DNA of 64,000 bases. Origin: Enterovibrio baiacu. GTDB taxonomy: Bacteria; Pseudomonadota; Gammaproteobacteria; Enterobacterales; Vibrionaceae. Made by a program: the position numbers and the translations under genes. The stretch is from contig NZ_SCHN01000012.1 in NCBI RefSeq assembly GCF_004120195.1, positions 124,001 through 188,000 of the forward strand, in the 5' to 3' direction. Below the pieces are notes generated by a model, which was not told where the DNA came from, searched no databases, and worked only from the letters and a program-made list of their open reading frames with translations. Below are positions 56,423 to 64,000 of this stretch, piece after piece (position 1 is the first letter of the stretch; each line of letters begins with the position of its first letter).

Positions 56423-57865
56423 ATGGGCGTGGTATCAATGGCAAGTATGGTTCCTGTTGAACAGCAAATCTCGGCGTTAGAAACGCAGTTTGCAACCTTG
56501 TTTGAGCACAGTAACGTCAATCCTGATGTGGCGTATGAAGATCGTATTCATGATCTCAATAAGCTGCAAAAAGCACTCAAACAACACTACAAAGCACTCG
56601 TTGACGCCCTGTCTCAAGACTATGGCCACCGCAGCGACACAGACACGCTGATTGCAGATATCCTGCCGTGCTTTCAAATGCTGCGCTACACCAAGCGCAA
56701 GCTCAAACGCTGGATGCGCCCTTCTTCTCGCTCAACGGGCTTATTGCTCACACCAGCCTCCGTGAAAGTTCACTACCAACCGCTGGGGGTGGTGGGCATT
56801 GTTGTACCGTGGAATTTTCCGGTGACACTCAGCATTATTCCGCTGATGACAGCCATTGCCGCGGGTAACCGCGTGATGCTCAAACTCAGCGAATTCACAC
56901 CCAACACCAATCTCGTCATCAAAGCCATGCTCGGCGATGCATTCCCGGCGGAACAAGTGAGCGTGATTGATGGAGAAGCGGCCGTTGCCAGTGCCTTCTG
57001 TAAACTGCCGTTCGATCACCTGCTCTTTACCGGCTCAACGGAAGTGGGCAAAAAAGTCATGGAGGCCGCGTCAGCAAACCTTACCCCTGTCACCCTAGAA
57101 CTCGGCGGTAAATCGCCAGTGATTGTCGCACCAGACATCGACCCCGCCCTTGCTGCAGACCGCATGCTATTTGGTAAAAACCTCAATGCTGGGCAAATCT
57201 GCGTCGCACCAGACTTCGTGTTTGTTCCCGAAGACTCGCTCGAACCTTTTGTCGAAGCGTTGCGCGCAAAGTGGCAAGCGGCCTACCCCAAAGGCATTAA
57301 CAGCAAAGACAGAACCGCCATCATTAACGACCGCCAGTTCTCTCGCCTTGAGTCTTTAATTGATACCTCAAGGGAAAGCGGCGCAACCGTCATCCATCTT
57401 GCGGAACCTGCCATCGACCGTGGCACGCGAAAAATGGCACTGCACCTTGTCATTAACCCACCAGCAGACAGTGCCGTGATGCAGCAAGAAATCTTCGGCC
57501 CAATTTTGCCGATCATCACCTACAAAGATGTGCACGACGTGGTTAGCACCTTGCACCGCCAACCGCGCCCGCTCGCGCTGTATGTAATGACGTTCGATAA
57601 AGATTTTCAGCAACACGTTATCAAACACACCCACTCAGGCTCACTGGCCATCAATGACACCGTGGTGCATGTGGCTGTGGACGATGCGCCCTTCGGTGGC
57701 GTTGGCGCATCAGGCATGGGCAGCTATTACGGCATCGAAGGGTTTCGTACGTTCAGCCATGCCAAAACCGTCTTCACGCGTGGGAAAATCAATCCGGGCA
57801 AACTGCTCACGCCACCGTATGGCAAGTGGTGGCAGAAACTGATGTTGAAGACTTTTTTACGCTAG
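56423..57865 (+). CDS. coniferyl-aldehyde-dehydrogenase-like aldehyde dehydrogenase
   Basis: About 480 aa from the ATG at 56423 (AAAAGGG upstream; the frame opens at 56360). Class-3-like ALDH with the oxyanion Asn in VVPWNFPVTLS, catalytic Glu in VTLELGGKSPVIV and catalytic Cys in NAGQICVAPDFV. C-terminus hydrophobic/basic (KWWQKLMLKTFLR), as in membrane-associated fatty-aldehyde types. The family name CALDH is an annotation habit; substrate unknown. 78 bases after the DTW gene. Confidence 0.88.
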   Translation: MGVVSMASMVPVEQQISALETQFATLFEHSNVNPDVAYEDRIHDLNKLQKALKQHYKALVDALSQDYGHRSDTDTLIADILPCFQMLRYTKRKLKRWMRPSSRSTGLLLTPASVKVHYQPLGVVGIVVPWNFPVTLSIIPLMTAIAAGNRVMLKLSEFTPNTNLVIKAMLGDAFPAEQVSVIDGEAAVASAFCKLPFDHLLFTGSTEVGKKVMEAASANLTPVTLELGGKSPVIVAPDIDPALAADRMLFGKNLNAGQICVAPDFVFVPEDSLEPFVEALRAKWQAAYPKGINSKDRTAIINDRQFSRLESLIDTSRESGATVIHLAEPAIDRGTRKMALHLVINPPADSAVMQQEIFGPILPIITYKDVHDVVSTLHRQPRPLALYVMTFDKDFQQHVIKHTHSGSLAINDTVVHVAVDDAPFGGVGASGMGSYYGIEGFRTFSHAKTVFTRGKINPGKLLTPPYGKWWQKLMLKTFLR

Positions 57866-57874
57866 TCAGACACG

Positions 57875-57899
57875 AAAAAGGCGCTATCCGCGCCTTTTT
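57875..57899. terminator. bidirectional terminator between the aldehyde dehydrogenase and aldo/keto reductase genes
   Basis: Stem AAAAAGGCGC / GCGCCTTTTT around TATCC, between convergent genes. Confidence 0.88.
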
Positions 57900-57931
57900 G
57901 CTCTCTCTTTATGGGTATCCCAAAAACGCGT

Positions 57932-58819
57932 TTACTTCACGCCATGCCCCACGGCGGCAGACCACACTTGATACCACTGTTCTCTTGTCAGTCTAATATC
58001 GCGTGCGTTAACCAAAGGACGAATGTTCTCAATCTTGCCAGAGCCGGTAATGATTTGCGGCTGACTTGGCAGGGTCAGTACCCATGCATAAATAAGCTCA
58101 GCCAGCGAAGACACGCCAACGTCTTCCATTAAACCGCTTAAGTCCTGCGTCAGCCTTTGGGTCACGACATCCGTCTTATCAAACAAACGTCCGCCGCCCA
58201 AGCAAGACCAAATCATAGGACGAATGCGGTGCTGATAGCATTGGTCGAGCAAGCCATTGTCCAGCGCGCTGGTTTCAAACGGCGAAAACTCAATTTGGTT
58301 CGTGACGAGCGGTACATCTAAGGTACTTTGTAGCAAAGAAAACTGCGCGGTATTGAAGTTCGACACACCAAACTGCTTCACTTTTCCCTGTGCTTTTAGC
58401 GTATTGAATGCATCGTTTACGGCATCAACATCCATCAAATAATCAGGGCGATGTAGCAACAAGGTATCAACGTAATCGGTGCCGAGCGCCTTCAATGAGT
58501 GATCGACTGACGCTAGGATAGTCGCTTTGCTCGAGTCATAGTGGTTCACTGACGTCGCATCAAGTGGGTTGTCACCCACGCCACGAATACCGCACTTGGT
58601 GATGATATTGATGTTCTCTCGAAGGTTTGGAGAGAGGGACAATGCTTGCCCAAATGCCGTTTCGCTGCGATACACATAGGCGTGGTCGAAATCTTTCACG
58701 TCGATCTCGACAAGCTGCTCGATAAATCGATTTAGCGCTTGGGTAGAATACCCCCACGCGTTAGTACGCCAAAAACCCGCAATAATCGATGCGTTATCAT
58801 CTTTCGTGTTTGCACTCAT
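57932..58819 (-). CDS. aldo/keto reductase family oxidoreductase
   Basis: 295 aa TIM-barrel. Catalytic tetrad positions: Asp in DFDHAYVYRSE with Tyr50, Lys75 (IITKCGIRG) and His in DTLLLHRPDYLMD; the NADPH-binding end is WVLTLPSQPQIITGSGKIENI. Closest in pattern to E. coli YdhF. AGGGAAC before the ATG. Own terminator; not in an operon. Confidence 0.9.
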   Translation of the reverse strand: MSANTKDDNASIIAGFWRTNAWGYSTQALNRFIEQLVEIDVKDFDHAYVYRSETAFGQALSLSPNLRENINIITKCGIRGVGDNPLDATSVNHYDSSKATILASVDHSLKALGTDYVDTLLLHRPDYLMDVDAVNDAFNTLKAQGKVKQFGVSNFNTAQFSLLQSTLDVPLVTNQIEFSPFETSALDNGLLDQCYQHRIRPMIWSCLGGGRLFDKTDVVTQRLTQDLSGLMEDVGVSSLAELIYAWVLTLPSQPQIITGSGKIENIRPLVNARDIRLTREQWYQVWSAAVGHGVK

Positions 58820-58922
58820 TGAACCGTTCCCTAAACTTGCACAAGTCTCGAGAGATTAACGATTTCCTGACTATGCGCAACAAAAGCACAGCATTGCGTG
58901 CGTTACATCCCTCATAAACGCA

Positions 58923-58948
58923 AAAAGCCATGACATGTCATGGCTTTA
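58923..58948 (-). terminator. terminator after the HI0933-family gene
   Basis: Perfect palindrome AAAGCCATGACA / TGTCATGGCTTT with flanking A/T, 31 bases after the stop of the minus-strand gene at 58979. Confidence 0.75.
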
Positions 58949-58978
58949 TAAAATGCTTCACTGGGTACGCCAAAGCGC

Positions 58979-60163
58979 TTAAACGTGCTGACCCGCCACC
59001 CAGCCAGAGCTCCACGCCCATTGGAAGTTATAGCCCCCTAACCAGCCCGATACATCCATCACTTCACCGACAAAATACAGGCCAGCAATATTTTTGACCT
59101 CCATGGTTTTCGATGATAGCTCGTCAGTGTCTACGCCGCCCAACGTCACTTCCGCGGTGCGGTAGCCTTCTGTGCCATTCGGTGCGATGTTCCAAGCATG
59201 GAAGTAGTCTGACAACGATTGAATGTCTTTCGGGTTGAGCTGTTTAAGTGGTTTGTCTTCAATATCTCCACGCGTAATCAAGGCTTCAATCAAACGCTTT
59301 GGCAGCAGGCGAGACAAACTGTTCTTCAAGCTTTGTGCCGGGTGTTTGTCACGCATGGCGTTGAGCGTGTCAGCCAAATCCAGATCAGGTAACAGGTTTA
59401 CGGCGACTTTTTCGCCTGGGTTCCAATATGAGCTGATTTGCAATACCACAGGGCCAGACAAGCCTCGGTGAGTGAAAAGCAGGTTTTCTTTAAAGGTGAC
59501 GCCACTGTCAGAGGTGATCACTACAGGAATCGCGATACCAGATAAATCAGAAAATGCCGCTTTATCTTTGTCGTGCAGCGTGAAAGGCACCAGACCTGCG
59601 GTGGTTGGGATACGTTTCAGGCCAAACTGCTCTGCGATGTGGTAACCAAACGGGGTCGCTCCGAGCTTAGGCATCGACAAGCCTCCCGTCGCCACCACCA
59701 GCGATTGGCATGCAATCGTGTCGGTATCTAACTTCAACGTGAAGCCATCGTCTGTTTTTTCGATGTCATGAACATCACAACGGTAGCGTTGCTCTACATT
59801 CGGAAGATCGCATTCTTTAAGCAGCATTTCGACGATGTCTTTCGCCGAATCGATGCAGAACAGCTGACCATGCTCGCGCTCTTCCCATGCGATGCCGTGT
59901 TCGTTCACCATGGAGAAGAAGTCCCATTGGCTGTATTGCGCCAATGCAGATTTTGCGAAGTGCGGATTGCGACAAACAAAGTTGGCCGAGGTGACATCAT
60001 AGTTAGTGAAGTTACAGCGACCGCCCCCTGAGATCAGGATTTTGCGTCCCGGCTTTTTGCCGTTATCGACCACCAATACGGAGCGACCACGCTTTCCAGC
60101 CTGCGCAGCACACATAAGGCCCGCAGCACCTGCACCAATGATCACGACATCAACTTGCTTCAT
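58979..60163 (-). CDS. HI0933/YhiN family NAD(P)/FAD-dependent oxidoreductase
   Basis: 394 aa from the ATG at 60163 (family N-terminus MKQVDVVIIGAGAAGLMCA). FAD dinucleotide fold GAGAAGLM, the family motif KPGRKILISGGGRCNFTN, an inserted domain at about 200-320, and the C-terminal FAD motif GLYFVGEVMDVSGWLGGYN with FQWAWSSGW. Flavoprotein of unknown substrate (BaiN/YhiN type). Monocistronic. Confidence 0.92.
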   Translation of the reverse strand: MKQVDVVIIGAGAAGLMCAAQAGKRGRSVLVVDNGKKPGRKILISGGGRCNFTNYDVTSANFVCRNPHFAKSALAQYSQWDFFSMVNEHGIAWEEREHGQLFCIDSAKDIVEMLLKECDLPNVEQRYRCDVHDIEKTDDGFTLKLDTDTIACQSLVVATGGLSMPKLGATPFGYHIAEQFGLKRIPTTAGLVPFTLHDKDKAAFSDLSGIAIPVVITSDSGVTFKENLLFTHRGLSGPVVLQISSYWNPGEKVAVNLLPDLDLADTLNAMRDKHPAQSLKNSLSRLLPKRLIEALITRGDIEDKPLKQLNPKDIQSLSDYFHAWNIAPNGTEGYRTAEVTLGGVDTDELSSKTMEVKNIAGLYFVGEVMDVSGWLGGYNFQWAWSSGWVAGQHV

Positions 60164-60320
60164 TTTTACGCTCTTCGCTTTGCATACCAAAGGTGGGGAA
60201 TGCCACCGCTTGCTGCTTATAAATAGGGCGGCATTGTAGCCGCCCTGTTCGCATTGAGCCAGACCCAGATAAGCACCTTATGGTTGACTTGGTCTTGCCT
60301 ACCTCTGGTCTACCCCTGGC

Positions 60321-61457
60321 CTAGTCTTGGTTTGGCGTCGCATTCAATTGCTCAGGCAATGGAATGTTTGCCTCTGCCATATCACCGTTGTCGAAGCTCA
60401 ATGTGCGCGTCGGGAACGCGAAATCAGCGCCATGTCCATGAACAATCTCTACAATCTTGAGCATCACGTCTTGCTTCACTTCGTGGTATCTCGCCCAATT
60501 CACGGTTTTGGTGAAGGTATAGATAAAGAAGTTCAGCGACGAACCTGCAAAGGCATCGAAGTTCACCATCAGTGTTGTACGCTGTTCGATGTCCGGATGG
60601 GTTTCGAGCATTTTCTTCACGTCAGCAACCACCACCGCCATTTTGTCTGCGTCTTTGTAGCGCAGGCCAAACGTTTCATTGATGCGGCGATGCTGCATAC
60701 GAGACGGATTTTGCACCACGATGCTGCTGAACACGGAGTTCGGTACATAGATAGGTCGGCTTTCAAAGGAGCGGATCATGGTCATGCGCATACCAATACG
60801 TTCCACCGTACCTTCAATGTTTCTGTCCGGCGAACTGATCCAATCACCCACGCTAAATGGGCGATCGAAGTAAATCATCAAACCACCGAAGAAGTTCGAC
60901 AAGAGATCTTTGGCCGCCAAACCGACGATTAAGCCCCCTACGCCACCAAAGGTCAGTAAGCCTGTCAGGCTAATACCAAACTCTTGCAGCGCCGTCAGCA
61001 CGCCGATAACGGCGAGCAATAAGCGGAAGATGTGCCCCATGGCAGACACTGTGGTTTGGTCACGGGTTTCGGACGTCATCAGGTAGGCTTCAACCTTGTT
61101 GACCAACCGCAGCAAAATCCAGAGCACTACGCCAAAGAGCATGACGCGACGAGAAACAGCAAACCAATTTGCGCTGGCTTTACTCGTCACTTCCAGCAGG
61201 CTATCGATGGCATAGCTCGACGGCCACAACCAAATCAGCACACTGATCGGCACACTCACCGATTGCAACACAATGGTGTCCCACTCCGTTTTCGTGGTTT
61301 TCGAAACCGACACCAATTTGCCAAACACCACCTTCCACACCAGCCAAGAAAATGCCGCCGCGGCGAGTAGAAGTGCAATATGTTCTAACCAGTTCCAGTT
61401 AAGGCCTTCAGAACTGGTTCGCCACCATGCCAAGAAGTGATCCACAGAAATCTCCAT
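60321..61457 (-). CDS. MscS family mechanosensitive ion channel
   Basis: 378 aa with about five membrane helices. Pore helix TM3 pattern GVGGLIVGLAAKDLLSNFFGGLMIYFD is characteristic, split here as GGVGGLIVGLAAKDLL and NFFGGLMIYF. Beta domain follows (FSVGDWISSP, GTVERIGMRMTMIR, YVPNSVFSS), then the C-terminal alpha/beta domain. Opens under hypo-osmotic shock in the family; nearest layout is YnaI/MscM-size channels. Confidence 0.92.
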   Translation of the reverse strand: MEISVDHFLAWWRTSSEGLNWNWLEHIALLLAAAAFSWLVWKVVFGKLVSVSKTTKTEWDTIVLQSVSVPISVLIWLWPSSYAIDSLLEVTSKASANWFAVSRRVMLFGVVLWILLRLVNKVEAYLMTSETRDQTTVSAMGHIFRLLLAVIGVLTALQEFGISLTGLLTFGGVGGLIVGLAAKDLLSNFFGGLMIYFDRPFSVGDWISSPDRNIEGTVERIGMRMTMIRSFESRPIYVPNSVFSSIVVQNPSRMQHRRINETFGLRYKDADKMAVVVADVKKMLETHPDIEQRTTLMVNFDAFAGSSLNFFIYTFTKTVNWARYHEVKQDVMLKIVEIVHGHGADFAFPTRTLSFDNGDMAEANIPLPEQLNATPNQD

Positions 61458-61503
61458 TACATCAGATAGGTATATCTAGGTTGCTCTTAGAATGGGAGGG
61501 TAA

Positions 61504-61537
61504 CAAAAAAAACGCTAACCTCGGTCAGCGTTTTTTT
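61504..61537 (-). terminator. terminator after uspB
   Basis: Stem AACGCTAACC / GGTCAGCGTT (one mismatch) flanked by seven A and seven T residues, 21 bases after the uspB stop. Confidence 0.82.
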
Positions 61538-61558
61538 AAGACATGCGTGAAGTAACCG

Positions 61559-61900
61559 TTATAAACCAGCGAACGCCACAAAAAAGAGTGAAATAACCAA
61601 AGCGAGTACAAGGGCGGTCGAAAGGATAAACAGGTGTCGGACTTTATTGCACTTGGCAATAAACGCGTCGTCGTGATGATGGAGGTATTCTTGGCTTCGA
61701 ATGTAGTGATAAAGCCGCTTCTGCCGGCTAATGTCGCCTTGCGAAGAGAAGAAGTTATTGTTGCCGCGGTGCATTTGCTGGTAGAGCAACGGATTGGCTT
61801 CGCGCATCATGCCGAGCAGCGCGCGCAGTGAACTGAAATAGCGCAGAATGTTTGCCAGTGTCACGAAAAAAATCGCAATAATTAATGCGTCTCCGCTCAT
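61559..61900 (-). CDS. uspB: universal stress protein B
   Basis: 113 aa from the ATG at 61900 with GGGAG nine bases upstream. Two membrane helices, at about 3-22 and 90-112; the UspB signature ARYFSSLRALL-type (here LRYFSSLRALLGMMRE), NPLLYQQM and HHDDAFIAKCNKVRHLFI. Induced in stationary phase and by ethanol in E. coli; molecular role unknown. Leftmost gene of uspB-ftnA/uspA. Confidence 0.92.
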   Translation of the reverse strand: MSGDALIIAIFFVTLANILRYFSSLRALLGMMREANPLLYQQMHRGNNNFFSSQGDISRQKRLYHYIRSQEYLHHHDDAFIAKCNKVRHLFILSTALVLALVISLFFVAFAGL

Positions 61901-61962
61901 GGTGTCATCTCCCATCATAAACTTCAGCGGGAGCCCAAGGCGAAGACGCTAGCGATCAGGTC

Positions 61963-62490
61963 TTAAGCCGCTGGGCTATCCATCACAGAAGTGGATTCTT
62001 GTTTGGCCATTTCTGCCAAATCTTTATCAATGAAGAACAGGGCTTTTCCGTCTTCCCCTACGAGTTCAATCTTGTCCAAGATCCCTTTGAAGAGTTTCTC
62101 TTCTTCATGTTGCTCTGCGACATACCACTGCAGGAAATTGAATGTTGAGTAATCCTGCGATGTGAATGCCACATGCGCCAAATGATTAATCCTTTGTGTG
62201 ATCAGTTGTTCGTGTTGGTAGGTTTCACGGAACACTTCACCTAACGACTCAAACTGATGGCGCGGCGCTTCAATCGTGCCCAAAATCGGCAATGCGCCCG
62301 TCTCGCTTACGTACGTAAATAGACGTTGCATATGCTCCATTTCTTCTACGGCATGCTTGCGCAAAAACTGAGCTGCACCTTCGAAACCTTTGTCTTCACA
62401 CCAGGCGCTCATTTGTAAGTATAGATTTGATGAAAAAAACTCCAAATTAATCTGTGCATTGAGCTGGTCGATCATCGGTTTTGCTAACAT
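61963..62490 (-). CDS. ftnA: non-heme ferritin
   Basis: 175 aa from the ATG at 62490 (CAGGGAACC upstream). Four-helix ferritin fold. Ferroxidase residues visible in [18 protein letters not shown] (Glu17-type), [16 protein letters not shown] (Glu50/His53-type) and [14 protein letters not shown]. Stores iron as ferric mineral in a 24-mer. Sits between uspB and uspA, linking iron storage to the general stress genes. The open frame upstream to 62634 is unsupported. Confidence 0.94.
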   Translation of the reverse strand: MLAKPMIDQLNAQINLEFFSSNLYLQMSAWCEDKGFEGAAQFLRKHAVEEMEHMQRLFTYVSETGALPILGTIEAPRHQFESLGEVFRETYQHEQLITQRINHLAHVAFTSQDYSTFNFLQWYVAEQHEEEKLFKGILDKIELVGEDGKALFFIDKDLAEMAKQESTSVMDSPAA

Positions 62491-62777
62491 GCTATGGTTC
62501 CCTGTTTTCAATCTAATATATCCAAACAACCTGAAGATGCTCGATGTTAGAAGTCTGAATATTCTCAATTCTTCGAGGCAAATTCTTGTAGTGATGATTA
62601 TTCTCCCTGCCTGATGGTCACTTTTCAACCCCATTAATGTTGGAGGAGTATAAACTTCCGTTATGCGCTTCAGCAGTGAGATCTACACGACAGTCTTGCC
62701 GCCGAGACAGTGCTAATTTCTGATCAGGTTTCAATGTTTTCCCACCCCAAAAAGGGGCTGACTTTAGGAGTGAGGCC

Positions 62778-63203
62778 ATGGGCTATAAACACATTTTGGT
62801 TGCCGTCGATCTCTCTGCCGACAGTGAAGTGTTGGTGCAAAAAGGTGCTGCATTGGCTGCACCGCTCGGGGCAAAGCTGTCCTTGATTCATATCGACGTA
62901 AACTACGCTCAGCTCTACACCGGCCTGATTGATATCAACATGGTTGAAGTGCGCCATCGCATGGCGGAAGAAGCGCAAGCACAGCTGAATGTGCTCGCCA
63001 AACAATCGGGTATTCCCGTCACCCACACGTTTGTGGGCAGTGGCGATTTGGCGGATGAGATCACCGAATCGATTTCTAACTTCGGCATCGATTTGGTGAT
63101 TTGCGGACACCATCAAGATTTCTGGAGCACCTTGATTTCCTCCGCTAAGCAGCTCATTAATCGCACCCCTGTCGATATGCTCATGGTGCCGCTGCCAAGC
63201 TAA
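62778..63203 (+). CDS. uspA: universal stress protein A
   Basis: 141 aa. N-terminal motif YKHILVAVDLSADSEVLV, the USP fold through LSLIHIDVNYAQLYTGL, and C-terminal LVICGHHQDFWSTLISSAKQ with PVDMLMVPL. Matches E. coli UspA, which does not bind ATP; the G2xG9xGS/T ATP loop is absent here too. AGGAGTGAGG precedes the ATG. Divergent from ftnA. Confidence 0.95.
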   Translation: MGYKHILVAVDLSADSEVLVQKGAALAAPLGAKLSLIHIDVNYAQLYTGLIDINMVEVRHRMAEEAQAQLNVLAKQSGIPVTHTFVGSGDLADEITESISNFGIDLVICGHHQDFWSTLISSAKQLINRTPVDMLMVPLPS

Positions 63204-63326
63204 GTCTTCACCAAGACGCGGTTCACTCGCGCCTTCCTTGCTGCTCATCCGTCCAGACTGACGTTACCGACACGTTGCCGTGATATACAGTACAATAGCG
63301 GCAACTTTCACGGACATGAGCACATT

Positions 63327-64000
63327 ATGGGATACCTTTCGTTCATCACCCTTCTCTGGGCATTTTCGTTTAGTCTAATTGGCGTTTACCTCGCCGGGCA
63401 GGTTGATGGTTACTTTTCAGTGGTCAGTCGCGTTGCGCTCGCCGCCTTAGTGTTTCTCCCTTTCTTGCGATTAAAGGGCATTCCAAAAACCTTGATGCTT
63501 AAACTGATGGTGATTGGTGCGATCCAACTGGGCTTGATGTACTGCTTCTACTACCAATCTTTCCTCTACCTCTCTGTGCCTGAGGTGCTGCTGTTCACCG
63601 TGTTCACACCGGTTTATGTCACCCTGACTTACGACATCATGCATCGCCGTTTTTCACCGTGGTACTTGATGACCGCCCTACTGGCGGTGATCGGGGCAAT
63701 TGTGATTAAGTTTGCCTCAGTGAACCCGAACTTTATGCTGGGCTTCTTGGTCGTTCAGGGCGCAAACCTCTGCTTCGCGATCGGTCAGGTGAGTTACAAA
63801 GTCGTGATGGAAAGATCGCAGGTCGATGTACCGCAACACACAATTTTCGGCCTGTTTTATCTCGGCGCTCTCTGCATCGCGGTGCCAGCATTTTTGCTGT
63901 TGGGCAACCCAGAGAAATTACCGACAGAAACCCACCAGTGGCTCATTCTGGCGTACCTCGGCACGGTGGCTTCAGGGTTGGGGTATTTCCTTTGGAACAA
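63327..64000 (+). CDS. EamA family transporter, YigM/carboxylate-amino acid type (truncated by the window edge)
   Basis: Open from the ATG at 63327 (MGYLSFITLLWAFSFSL) to the last base of the window: 224 codons, no stop. About seven hydrophobic helices in this part, with the first EamA repeat ending near GAIVIKFASVN and the second starting at FLVVQGANLCFAIGQV. Resembles E. coli YigM, a biotin transporter of the EamA superfamily, and Vibrio proteins annotated as carboxylate/amino acid/amine transporters. The C-terminal end lies outside the window. Confidence 0.85.
   Translation, partial: MGYLSFITLLWAFSFSLIGVYLAGQVDGYFSVVSRVALAALVFLPFLRLKGIPKTLMLKLMVIGAIQLGLMYCFYYQSFLYLSVPEVLLFTVFTPVYVTLTYDIMHRRFSPWYLMTALLAVIGAIVIKFASVNPNFMLGFLVVQGANLCFAIGQVSYKVVMERSQVDVPQHTIFGLFYLGALCIAVPAFLLLGNPEKLPTETHQWLILAYLGTVASGLGYFLWN

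Noticed and set aside
60327-60932. 201-codon frame antisense to the MscS gene
   Set aside because: His/Arg-rich shadow translation with no family match.
62724-63248. 174-codon frame antisense to uspA
   Set aside because: Covers a clear UspA gene and its ribosome site; no independent support.

Overview
The window is gammaproteobacterial core chromosome, almost certainly from Vibrionaceae. The product sequences read as Vibrio/Photobacterium/Grimontia-like (RadC, SlmA, RpoH, PlsB, NfuA, UspB, YigM-type transporter). Several gene orders match the E. coli/Vibrio ancestral layout: radC-coaBC-dut-slmA / pyrE-rph / yicC-gmk-rpoZ-spoT-trmH-recG; envZ-ompR / greB-tex; bioH / comF-nfuA; lexA / plsB; ubiC-ubiA; glpEGR; rpoH-ftsX-ftsE-ftsY / rsmD; pldB-yigL; uspB-ftnA-uspA. 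A Grimontia/Enterovibrio-type genome is my best guess at genus level, but that is inference. I found no tRNA, rRNA, CRISPR array, insertion sequence or prophage.

Layout. 1-12.4 kb: nucleotide and coenzyme metabolism (coaBC, dut, pyrE, gmk), the division-site regulator slmA, RNA processing (rph, yicC, trmH), rpoZ, the (p)ppGpp enzyme spoT and the helicase recG. 12.4-21.7 kb: an orphan YtrA-like GntR regulator, the EnvZ/OmpR two-component pair, transcription factors GreB and Tex, two small unrecognised proteins, bioH, comF and nfuA. 21.8-31.6 kb: a leftward block containing a complete caa3/aa3-type cytochrome c oxidase system (coxB with a fused cytochrome c, coxA, cox11, coxC, a DUF2909 gene on the opposite strand, surf1, a Sco-like protein, heme A synthase, heme O synthase), followed by a GNAT acetyltransferase and a MATE exporter. 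32-42.7 kb: lexA with two SOS boxes, plsB, ubiCA, a FliL-like protein, glycerol-3-phosphate genes (glpD, glpR, glpG, glpE) and the heat-shock sigma factor rpoH. 42.8-50 kb: ftsX-ftsE-ftsY, where FtsY carries an expanded 48-bp repeat array, then rsmD and small yhh/yec-type genes. 50-64 kb: an acyltransferase, pldB, yigL, EVE and DTW domain proteins, a multidomain lipoprotein, aldehyde and aldo/keto oxidoreductases, an HI0933-family flavoprotein, an MscS channel, the uspB-ferritin-uspA stress cluster, and a truncated EamA transporter at the right edge.

How the genes work together. The oxidase block carries structural subunits and most assembly factors: heme O then heme A synthesis, CuB insertion by Cox11, heme insertion by Surf1, and a Sco-like protein. 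glpD makes DHAP from glycerol-3-phosphate under GlpR control, while plsB on the other side of lexA uses the same glycerol-3-phosphate for phospholipid synthesis. FtsY, FtsE and FtsX link membrane targeting to division, with rpoH next to them as in E. coli. rpoZ and spoT sit in one stringent-response unit.

No clearly new defence or mobile system was seen. The points most worth a second look are the ftsY repeat array with perfect 96-bp higher-order duplication, the Sco-like protein that keeps CxxxC but appears to lack the copper-ligand histidine, the pair of small unrecognised proteins near 18.5-19.4 kb, a cluster of DnaA-box-like sites between rpoH and glpE, and an orphan terminator near 51.3 kb that may end a small RNA.
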